Shown here: piece by piece, positions 1-6,912 of the stretch
Layout of the letters: each line of letters opens with the position of its first letter
Numbering within the stretch: position 1 is the stretch's first letter
NCBI GenBank assembly: GCA_003170935.1
Contig: PMYA01000092.1
Span: 4,969 to 14,295, forward strand
Length of the DNA stretch: 9,327 nt
Direction of reading: 5' to 3'
Source: Methanobacteriota archaeon
GTDB taxonomy: Archaea; Halobacteriota; Bog-38; Methanoflorentales; Methanoflorentaceae
Notes under the pieces: model-generated
The model's database searches: none
What the model saw: the letters and a program-made list of their open reading frames with translations, nothing else
Told to the model about the DNA's origin: nothing
Program-made: the position numbers and the translations under genes

Positions 1-870
1 TCTTACGACAACGACGCTTTTATCCAAGGTTTCTTACGCTATGTGCCAGACAAAAATGGCAGTAGAGTACGTCAAGATGGCAAGCGGTTTCGCAAAGTCG
101 ACTTCGATGAGGTGCGACAATTGATGCAAAAATCCTATGCATATGTGGATGGGATGTGTGCCATTCCTTATGAGGACGTTGTTGAGTTAAAGCATCCACA
201 ACAAGGTATAAAAGACTGCGATGATTCTGTTTCGAAAATCGTGGAGTTACTTGAAGGGTATGGTATACATAGACGCTACATGGGAGTAACGGGTTCTAGA
301 CTCATTGGGCTTGCTGCAGCGTCATCTGATATTGATTTCGTCATTTATGGCAAGCCTAGTTTTGAACGTGCGCGAGATGCTTTGCGCGATGCCGTAAAAT
401 GCGGATTGTTACCTATGATTGACAATCGTACGTGGCAGCAGATATACCAGAAACGTGCCCCCACTCTTACGTTCGAAGAGTTTGTATTGCACGAGCAGAG
501 GAAATGGAATCGCGGTTTGATCGACAAGACATACTTCGATCTGTTGTTTGTGCGTGGGCTTAACGAGATAAAAACTGAACCGCAAGGTGTTGACGACGGG
601 TTTGCAACCATCCGCGCCACTGTGACCAACGCTTGGTATGCATTCGACAGTCCTGCTATTTACGAAATCGATCATGAAACAGTAAAGAAGGTGCTTTCAT
701 ATACACACACTTACGCGGGGCAAGCTAATGAGGGGGAGGTCATTGAAGCGCGTGGAGTCTGCAATGACTCGGGAGTAACACGTTTAATCGTAGGCACCAC
801 GCGCGAAGCTCGAGGCGAATGGATAAAAAGCTGTTCGCTGCTGCGCACGCAAAAACATAGTGCAGGATGA
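1..870 (+). CDS. Predicted archaeal nucleotidyltransferase, 5'-truncated by window edge
   Basis: The frame is open from the first base of the window, and the residues before the GTG at 43 (ending in GFLRY) read as protein, so the true start probably lies upstream and this is a partial gene. Counting from that GTG as residue 1, the sequence shows a nucleotidyltransferase-fold signature: G84-S85, then D96 and D98 in SDIDF, and a third acidic residue D166 in a hydrophobic strand (TYFDLLFV). This is the GS...DxD...D metal-binding pattern of the polymerase-beta superfamily. Before it lies a conserved-looking segment (FRKVDFDEV, IPYEDVVEL). After it a C-terminal beta-rich part contains VIEARG and RLIVGTTREARGEWI. 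I recall such proteins in archaea as predicted nucleotidyltransferases (possibly COG1665) with unknown substrate. It ends 37 bases before XPB on the same strand, which suggests co-transcription. Fold assignment is fairly secure; substrate is unknown. Confidence 0.7.
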   Translation, partial: SYDNDAFIQGFLRYVPDKNGSRVRQDGKRFRKVDFDEVRQLMQKSYAYVDGMCAIPYEDVVELKHPQQGIKDCDDSVSKIVELLEGYGIHRRYMGVTGSRLIGLAAASSDIDFVIYGKPSFERARDALRDAVKCGLLPMIDNRTWQQIYQKRAPTLTFEEFVLHEQRKWNRGLIDKTYFDLLFVRGLNEIKTEPQGVDDGFATIRATVTNAWYAFDSPAIYEIDHETVKKVLSYTHTYAGQANEGEVIEARGVCNDSGVTRLIVGTTREARGEWIKSCSLLRTQKHSAG

Positions 871-896
871 GCCGAGTGGACTGCTAGGAAACCCCT

Positions 897-902
897 AGGT
901 GA
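897..902 (+). promoter_or_regulatory. Shine-Dalgarno site for the XPB TTG start
   Basis: AGGTGA lies five bases before the TTG at 908. An in-frame TAA occupies 905-907, so the frame cannot begin earlier, and no in-frame ATG or GTG follows within the conserved N-terminal region. The site therefore supports TTG as the real start. Confidence 0.7.
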
Positions 903-907
903 ACTAA

Positions 908-2269
908 TTGCAGTTAAAGCTTCAATATGACAAAGGCACGCTCCTCATTCAGGGGGACGTACGTGTTCCGAACTCCAATTGGGATGCGCGTTCAGGTGCA
1001 TACAGAGCGTTAGCATTGCATTATGTAGATATCATAGAGTACCTCGAGAATAGCCACATTAATTTCGTTGATGAAGCGCTTAAGCTGCTTCCTGTGCCGC
1101 ACCTACTGCCACGCACCACTCTTCGCGACTATCAAAGAGATGCGCTGGACTCGTGGATACAAGCGGGCAAACGAGGGACAATTGTCCTTCCGACTGGCGC
1201 TGGAAAAACCATTGTCGCTGTCGGTGCAATTGGCAGGCTGCAAGTACCTACATTAGTCATTGTACCTACACTCGATCTGCTAGAGCAGTGGAGGGGTACG
1301 CTAGCAGGTGAGTTTGGCATCGAGATAGGGGCCTTTGGCGGTGGTGATAACTTGCTTAAACCGCTCACTGTTTCGACCTATAATTCAGCGTATTTGCGCG
1401 CAGTCGAGCTTGGAAATCGATTTGGATTAGTCGTCTTTGATGAGGTCCATCACCTCCCTGCTACGGGGTACCGTCATATCGCTGAAATGTTTCTCTCGCG
1501 TGCGAGACTTGGACTTACTGCAACATACGAACGTGAAGACGGACTTCACAGCGAACTCAAGCGCCTCATTGGGGGCAAAGTCTATGAGCTAACCGTACAG
1601 GACCTTGCAGAAGAGCATCTTTCTGGTTATGACGTTGCACACCGCTTCGTCGACTTGGAGCCCGACGAAGCAAAGGAGTATTCGCGGTGTCATTCCATAT
1701 TCACCGATTACCTTGCGCACCGTAACGTTACGCTTCGAACGCAGCACGATTTTGCTCAGTTTATAAGGCGTAGCTCGTGGGATCCGGAGGGTCGAAAAGC
1801 GCTCCTAGCTCGGAATCGAGCTTTAGACATCGCTTTAAACTCACGAGCAAAAATGGAGGCGCTTAAAGAACTTCTTGTTGAGTATCCATCTGAGCAGACT
1901 ATTATTTTCACTCAGCATAATAAGCTCGTTTATCGCATCGCTCGGACGTTTTTGATCCCAGCGATAACGCACACCACCTTCAAAGATGAGCGCAGGGAGA
2001 TACTCAACCGGTTTCGCGATGGAGAGTATCGAATGATAGTCACCTCCAAAGTGCTCGATGAGGGCGTCGACGTTCCCGAGGCCTCGCAAGCAATCATTTT
2101 GAGTGGGACCGGCAGCTCCCGAGAATTCATTCAGCGGCTCGGGCGCGTATTGCGTAAGCGAGAGGGAAAGCGCGCAAGGCTCACCGAAATCGTCACGCGG
2201 GATACAACCGAGGCAAGGATGAGTCACCGTCGGAAGCGAAAATGGGGGAGCGCAGAGAATGCTCCCTAG
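908..2269 (+). CDS. xpb: XPB family DNA helicase (SF2, 3'-5'), Bax1 partner
   Basis: Archaeal XPB is an ATP-dependent SF2 helicase related to the TFIIH subunit. It works with the nuclease Bax1 in DNA unwinding and cleavage, probably in repair. The 453 residues match a full archaeal XPB. The N-terminal damage-recognition-like domain (about 1-65) includes the typical YDKGTLLIQG and WDARSGAYRA. Next come a Q-type motif at 72-80, Walker A LPTGAGKT (K100), DEVHH at 178-182, LTAT at 203-206 and the XPB hallmark RED at 209-211. A helical thumb-like insert spans about 250-305. Motif IV (TIIFTQH, 331-337), motif V (about 379-392) and motif VI (QRLGRVLRK, 409-417) complete the second RecA domain. The tail is basic. 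The start is TTG, directly after an in-frame stop and preceded by AGGTGA. The 3' end overlaps bax1 by 11 bases, so the two are very likely translated together. All key motifs are intact. Confidence 0.95.
   Translation: MQLKLQYDKGTLLIQGDVRVPNSNWDARSGAYRALALHYVDIIEYLENSHINFVDEALKLLPVPHLLPRTTLRDYQRDALDSWIQAGKRGTIVLPTGAGKTIVAVGAIGRLQVPTLVIVPTLDLLEQWRGTLAGEFGIEIGAFGGGDNLLKPLTVSTYNSAYLRAVELGNRFGLVVFDEVHHLPATGYRHIAEMFLSRARLGLTATYEREDGLHSELKRLIGGKVYELTVQDLAEEHLSGYDVAHRFVDLEPDEAKEYSRCHSIFTDYLAHRNVTLRTQHDFAQFIRRSSWDPEGRKALLARNRALDIALNSRAKMEALKELLVEYPSEQTIIFTQHNKLVYRIARTFLIPAITHTTFKDERREILNRFRDGEYRMIVTSKVLDEGVDVPEASQAIILSGTGSSREFIQRLGRVLRKREGKRARLTEIVTRDTTEARMSHRRKRKWGSAENAP
2244..2250 (+). promoter_or_regulatory. 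Shine-Dalgarno site for bax1 inside xpb
   Basis: GGGGGAG lies eight bases before the bax1 ATG at 2259, within the last codons of xpb. It fixes the overlapping start and fits coupled translation of the two partner proteins. Confidence 0.6.
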
Positions 2270-3821
2270 CAACCTCCTCATTACGCGAACTCGCTCTGGG
2301 AAGATCAAACCGGTTTACGTCCCGATTGAAGGGCGTTACATAGAACTAGCTACGCGTTTGATCGAAACGTATGAAGCACACTTACACAAGCGCAAGGGCG
2401 AGCTAGCAGGCCGTTGTCAGCAGTTTGAGGGAAGCGGCTTTGACTATCGCTTGGTTAGGGGCTTAGTCGCATTGCTCGATCGCTCGGCAACATTTAAGCC
2501 GCATAGTTTTGTCGATCCCAAACAAGCCCGCCGTGAAGTCTTCCAAGAAGCAAATCGGTATCCGCTTGTCGGGACGGAAGCGCTGAGACAAGAGGTTATT
2601 GCTCAGGTCGCATCACGACTACACCTCTCATCATTTCAACTCGAGGCGTCGCTTTGGAGCGATTTCGAAGAAGAGCTGGTGCTAGAAAGCTTTGTTGCCC
2701 CCCTGCCGCGTGACTTGATTCAGCAGTATAACTTGAGTTTGACACAAACGTTATTGTTCAAGGCTGCCTCTTTTGAATTTATAGTCGGGAGTAACTACCA
2801 ACGTATTTTCAGTCGGCTCAAGCGTTTGGGCCTCATGTACACGGTGGAACAACAAAATGCGGCTTATAATGTCGTCGTTGACGGTCCTATATCGCTTTTT
2901 AAGCTGACCGAACGATATGGCACTTCGCTTGCTAAACTGCTCCCTACGGTGGTTGAAGCTGATAACTGGCGCTTCAAAGCACAAATCGTCGGCGGCGAAC
3001 GGCAAGCACCTAAGCTGCTCGAACTTGAACTTAGTGCGAAGACGGCAAGGGATCTTCTTCCGGTGCAACGTCCCCAAAAAACAGAAGAGCAATATGACAG
3101 TTCAGTTGAAGCGGCGTTCGCGCGCTCTTTTAAGGCTTTGAAGTTAGGTTGGACCCTCAAAAGAGAGCCGGAACTGTTGGTAGCCGGCCGCTATGTGTTT
3201 ATCCCAGATTTTAGCTTTGAAAAGAACAATCTGAAAGCGTATCTTGAGATCGTCGGTTTTTGGACCGACGAGTATCTCAAAAAGAAAGTTTCAAAGTTGC
3301 GGGAGGTCGTCGTCGATAACTTGCTTATCGCTGTCGATCGGAGTCTCAAATGTTCCCAGTTAGAGAATGTCAAAGGATTCGTCATCTTCTATGATAAAAA
3401 GGTGCCGGTGAAGCCGATCGTCGACTTCTTGAAGCATTTAGAGGAAACCGCCATCGTAAAGGAAGTTAAAACCATTGACGGTTCTAACCTCAATCTTGAA
3501 GGGGACGTAATCGACGTGCCTCGATTGGCCGACGAACAAGCAGTTTCAGCGGGGGCTTTAAAACGATGGTTACAGACAAATCCGGCAGCGCATTACCGTC
3601 TTATTGGCATGCAGCTGATAAGTGATGGAAAACTCAAAGAAATCACAAAAAAACTCCAAGCGGTTAATGGATGCGTACTTTCCACTGCTCTAAAGACCAT
3701 TGAAGAAGAAGGAGTTTTATCACCTGAGACAACCTTGGAATCGTTAAGCTTCGTCGTTGAATGGCGCGGCCTAGATCCGGAAAACGCTACGATTAGTAAA
3801 AAATCAAGCGCGTTGCGGTAG
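2259..3821 (+). CDS. bax1: Bax1 nuclease (DUF790), partner of XPB
   Basis: Bax1 is a structure-specific DNA endonuclease that binds archaeal XPB. Published work shows the pair unwinding and cleaving DNA, and it has been proposed as an archaeal excision-repair machine. The N-terminus (MLPSNLLITR...KPVYVP) is typical of the family. Residues 1-270 are mostly helical with a hydrophobic middle. The nuclease domain at about 278-390 has a PD-(D/E)xK-like pattern: E284 in a helix (VEAAFARSF), D317 in IPDFSFE, E330 in YLEIVGFW, then a lysine-rich helix (K341-K343). A further segment of about 120 residues follows the nuclease core and looks like a separate helical domain (ALKRWLQ, GKLKEITKKLQ, IEEEGVL). 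The ATG overlaps the xpb stop by 11 bases and has its own GGGGGAG. The length of 520 seems to be toward the long end for the family, by memory only. It is convergent with the downstream Ski2-like helicase. Confidence 0.92.
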   Translation: MLPSNLLITRTRSGKIKPVYVPIEGRYIELATRLIETYEAHLHKRKGELAGRCQQFEGSGFDYRLVRGLVALLDRSATFKPHSFVDPKQARREVFQEANRYPLVGTEALRQEVIAQVASRLHLSSFQLEASLWSDFEEELVLESFVAPLPRDLIQQYNLSLTQTLLFKAASFEFIVGSNYQRIFSRLKRLGLMYTVEQQNAAYNVVVDGPISLFKLTERYGTSLAKLLPTVVEADNWRFKAQIVGGERQAPKLLELELSAKTARDLLPVQRPQKTEEQYDSSVEAAFARSFKALKLGWTLKREPELLVAGRYVFIPDFSFEKNNLKAYLEIVGFWTDEYLKKKVSKLREVVVDNLLIAVDRSLKCSQLENVKGFVIFYDKKVPVKPIVDFLKHLEETAIVKEVKTIDGSNLNLEGDVIDVPRLADEQAVSAGALKRWLQTNPAAHYRLIGMQLISDGKLKEITKKLQAVNGCVLSTALKTIEEEGVLSPETTLESLSFVVEWRGLDPENATISKKSSALR

Positions 3822-3834
3822 AATTACAAGTTTT

Positions 3835-3856
3835 GCGAAACCGTGTCACGTTTCGC
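3835..3856. terminator. Inverted repeat between convergent genes, possible bidirectional terminator
   Basis: GCGAAAC (3835-3841) is matched exactly by GTTTCGC (3850-3856) around an eight-base loop. The left arm is in the 24-base gap between the Bax1 stop and the helicase stop. The right arm lies in the last codons of the minus-strand helicase gene. Neither strand has a clear run of T after the stem, so a classical hairpin-plus-U terminator is not shown. A bidirectional role is inferred only from its position. Confidence 0.3.
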
Positions 3857-6797
3857 GCTCAACACGACACTTTGTGTCAAGACATCTTATTTTGGTTTTT
3901 AACTGGAGCTTAGGAAGCCCGCATTTGCAGCGCCCAATGATATTTGCGTTCATCGGCAGAAGGAATGCCGTTTTGCACCCGTCGTAGTATTTAGTGCATC
4001 CAACGATGATTCCCTTCCGGCGAACTATAGTCAGCGGACTGTGACAACGTGGGCAGACGAAGTCGCTGGTGGCAAAGTGTCGGGCGATCACGTCTTCAAT
4101 ACGTTCACATTGACGGTCAATACATACATCCTCGCCTAAAAGCTGAAGCTTAAGTTTTGGCAATCCGCAGTTGCATGTAGAGTCAGCGAGATCAGCCCCA
4201 CTAGGCAACTTGTAGAACGCCCCGCATTCGCACGTGATTACGTTCCCAGCGCGTTTTAACAAACCCCCGCACTTCTTACAACGCCCTACGGAACTTGTAC
4301 GCTCCTCTAAAATCGACTCGTCAGACGACTTCGCCCCATTGCTTTGCGTCGACTCACGAGTAAATTCGTGCATCAAATTCTGTGGCAAGCGCTCAGCCGC
4401 CTCTTCTTGGGATGCTGGAGACGGTGCTACTAGCTCGGATTCTTTTAGCTGCGGTTTATCTCTGTCGTTCGCAAGCGGCCCTACACGCGTGCGTTCAGCA
4501 GCCTTCTGAAGGTTGTCTGGCAACTCGGTGACAACGATTGTCTTCTCTCGGGTCATGGGAGGTTCAATACAATTAAGAAAGTCAACTCTTGTTCGATAGC
4601 AGACTTGCACGTTTCCTGAACCAAATACGCCGATTGGAATAGACTTGGAGTAACCCTTCGCAAGATAAAAACTGTCGCGAAACATTTTTAGGCCATTAGC
4701 GAACACGGTCACAGTCAAACGTGCGCCTCCCTGCGCGTTTGATATGGTTGCGTAACACATAGCACTTTGTCCGAATGGGACAGAGTCGGGCAACTGCATA
4801 TCTACAGTGATCTTCGGCAACCGATCTATTGACCGAGCAATTCGTGTTCCAGAAACGAGTCGAGACAGTATGGCCGGGGTTAGGTCAAACGGCGACCGAA
4901 CTCCTTGGCTGTGTTGTTGAGTCGCTTGTTTTATACCTACCCCATCTAGCTGAAGCAACGAGCACAGCTCTTCTGGCGCTCCATATTCGAGCCGTAGCGC
5001 GAGGATTCTGGCTCGCAAGACGGTCTCCGGTGTATTGAAACGCTCGATAAATGCTTCAAGTGCGGACAAAAGTCGGAGCGCGTTTTGTCGAATGAGCCAC
5101 GCATCGCTTTTTAATGCTTCGGCAATTTCTCCACGTCCAATGTAAGTATCCAAAATAGCACGCACCTTTGACTTGTGCCCTTGATAACTTGATTGTGTAC
5201 GCTTTATCGCAGAGACCTCGTTTCGCCTCACGACGACGTCGGCAAATTCCTCAGCTGAGGCGACAGCGTCAAGTAGTTCCTCATCAGTCGGTGCCTCTTT
5301 TAATTGCGCAAATCCTCGAGCTGTGTTGAGACGGAGGTAGTATTTTGAGGCAAGTTTGCCGAGATCGGTTGGAAGCAGGAGACCTTCCGCCTCGACGGCA
5401 AATCCTTGGTTAATGAGGGTGTTTACGTGATCATCCAAAAGGACACTCGACTGCGGATTTTGCACATAATAAAACGTTTCGCTAAGCCATTTTTTGGCTT
5501 CCGCGCGGCTATTGATCGTGCCCATACTGATTTCTGCGTTCAGGTGCTCACTTAATGTCTTGTTTAGCTGTGAGCGTATTGGTGGGCCCTCTCGTAGCAT
5601 CTCGATGAAGTCTTCCGCACGGTCGCGCGGTGCGATAATCCACCCGAACCCTCGTTCGTCGTACTGGGGCCTACCAGCTCGTCCGATCATTTGAAGGATA
5701 TCGAGGGGGCTCATATCTTCGTCAATAACCTCGTTTGCTATGTCTCGAATTACGACGATTCGTGCAGGGAGGTTGACTCCCCAGGCAAGCGTTGAGGTGG
5801 AGACTAATATTTTGATGTGTCCTGCTTTAAAAGCCGCCTCAACTATGTCTCTATCTTGCTTGACAAGACCGGCGTGGTGAAAACCGATGCCGTTGCGCAC
5901 AGCTTCGCTCAGGGATTTATTCTTTATTCGTGCGGCTATTTGTTCCGATTCGTGAGACGTAAGTTTCGCGCTTTTTTTCTCGAAGATTTCGACAAGTTTC
6001 GACGCTGCTTGTACCGTGTCAGATCGAGTTGCGACAAAAATAAGTGCTTGGCCGTCAAGAATATGGGGCTCTATCAACTGTACAGCCTTGTATAACCGGA
6101 TGTACTTATCAACGAACTTGTTTTTACCAGGGTTGTACCGAAAGACATCGGCTTTAAGCGGAACTGGACGGAAAGAATCGTCAAAGGTAAAGGTGTGGTC
6201 GTCGGAAGCGCCTATCCACTGGGCGACCTCGCCAACGTTAGGCATCGTTGCACTTAGCGCAACAATGCGAACTTTATCATGTCGGATTCGTTTCATTCGC
6301 GTGACCAACGCTTCAAGCACGCCTCCGCGTTCGTCTGAATCCAGAAGGTGTACCTCATCGATGATGATCACAGAGACGTCATTGACGAACTTATGAGTCG
6401 TGCTGTGCTTTCTGCTTGAAGAATCCCATTTTTCCGGGGTCGATATGATAATCTGAGCGCTTCGTGCTTTTGTGGGGTCTAGCTCTCGTTCGCCAGAAAC
6501 GACGTAGACTTCGAACCCCATTGGTGTAAACAGGGTTTTCCACTCAGTTTCTTTCTCGTTTGTGAGTGCACGCAGAGGGGCCAGGTAGAGGATTTTCCCT
6601 CTTTTTGGCTTTGAGAGCTCGCGAACCATTGCAAGCTCTGCAAGAACGGTTTTTCCAGATGCAGTAGGCGCAGCCACGACGACGTTTTCATCCGAGGTAA
6701 GAAGACGGGGCAAAACGCGCGATTGCATTTCATTAAAAAACGAAAAGGGGAAGAGGGAAACAAACTGTCCGCTAATTGAATCTGCAACTGACAGCAT
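3846..6797 (-). CDS. Ski2-like helicase (Brr2/ASCC3/Hel308 relative) with Sec63-like unit and duplicated zinc tail
   Basis: This is an SF2 ATP-dependent helicase of 983 residues. RecA1: APTASGKT (K49), YLAPLRAL, STPEKWD (119-125), DEVH (147-150), SAT (182-184). RecA2: ALIFVATR (251-258), GFHHAGL (305-311), STLAWGVNLPA (335-345), QMIGRAGRPQYD (369-380). STPEKWD, TLAWGVNLPA and QMIGRAGRPQYD resemble the Brr2/ASCC3/Slh1 branch more than plain Hel308. A winged helix follows (about 410-490, with TDLGKLASKYYLR), then a helical ratchet (about 500-600), a helix-hairpin-helix (about 610-660) and an Ig/FN3-like beta domain (about 661-758), together a Sec63-like unit. A charged linker (760-836) leads to 16 cysteines (840-977) forming probably four zinc sites. 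The ATG is the first possible start, since an in-frame TAG lies four codons upstream. The gene is divergent from endA and convergent with bax1. It could be a Hel308-type DNA helicase or an RNA helicase such as the archaeal ASH-Ski2 group. Substrate is unknown. Confidence 0.9.
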   Translation of the reverse strand: MLSVADSISGQFVSLFPFSFFNEMQSRVLPRLLTSDENVVVAAPTASGKTVLAELAMVRELSKPKRGKILYLAPLRALTNEKETEWKTLFTPMGFEVYVVSGERELDPTKARSAQIIISTPEKWDSSSRKHSTTHKFVNDVSVIIIDEVHLLDSDERGGVLEALVTRMKRIRHDKVRIVALSATMPNVGEVAQWIGASDDHTFTFDDSFRPVPLKADVFRYNPGKNKFVDKYIRLYKAVQLIEPHILDGQALIFVATRSDTVQAASKLVEIFEKKSAKLTSHESEQIAARIKNKSLSEAVRNGIGFHHAGLVKQDRDIVEAAFKAGHIKILVSTSTLAWGVNLPARIVVIRDIANEVIDEDMSPLDILQMIGRAGRPQYDERGFGWIIAPRDRAEDFIEMLREGPPIRSQLNKTLSEHLNAEISMGTINSRAEAKKWLSETFYYVQNPQSSVLLDDHVNTLINQGFAVEAEGLLLPTDLGKLASKYYLRLNTARGFAQLKEAPTDEELLDAVASAEEFADVVVRRNEVSAIKRTQSSYQGHKSKVRAILDTYIGRGEIAEALKSDAWLIRQNALRLLSALEAFIERFNTPETVLRARILALRLEYGAPEELCSLLQLDGVGIKQATQQHSQGVRSPFDLTPAILSRLVSGTRIARSIDRLPKITVDMQLPDSVPFGQSAMCYATISNAQGGARLTVTVFANGLKMFRDSFYLAKGYSKSIPIGVFGSGNVQVCYRTRVDFLNCIEPPMTREKTIVVTELPDNLQKAAERTRVGPLANDRDKPQLKESELVAPSPASQEEAAERLPQNLMHEFTRESTQSNGAKSSDESILEERTSSVGRCKKCGGLLKRAGNVITCECGAFYKLPSGADLADSTCNCGLPKLKLQLLGEDVCIDRQCERIEDVIARHFATSDFVCPRCHSPLTIVRRKGIIVGCTKYYDGCKTAFLLPMNANIIGRCKCGLPKLQLKTKIRCLDTKCRVERET

Positions 6798-6912
6798 CCT
6801 CTGGGCCTACCTCGTAACAACAGGATTCTCGCCAGACTGCTATTTTAAGCTATGTATTAGGGGGAAAAAGTAATATCGCGTCACCAGCATTTGGAAACGA
6901 CAGGAAAAGTGT
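6798..6912. promoter_or_regulatory. Divergent intergenic promoter region (helicase / endA)
   Basis: These 115 bases separate two divergent genes and must hold both promoters. On the minus strand an AT-rich GCTTAAAATA (6850-6841) lies about 44 bases before the helicase ATG, a plausible TATA-like position. On the plus strand the candidates are weaker: an A/T stretch after GGGGGAAAAAG near 6860-6876. No clear operator or strong inverted repeat was seen. Confidence 0.4.

Noticed and set aside
1841..2308. Minus-strand open frame of 155 codons
   Set aside because: It lies opposite the XPB motif region and the start of Bax1, has no recognisable motifs, and is a shadow of well-supported genes.
3846..4290. 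Possible separate zinc-finger or topoisomerase fragment gene
   Set aside because: The cysteine-rich region is in the same uninterrupted frame as the helicase, with no internal stop or clear internal start, so it is a fused domain.
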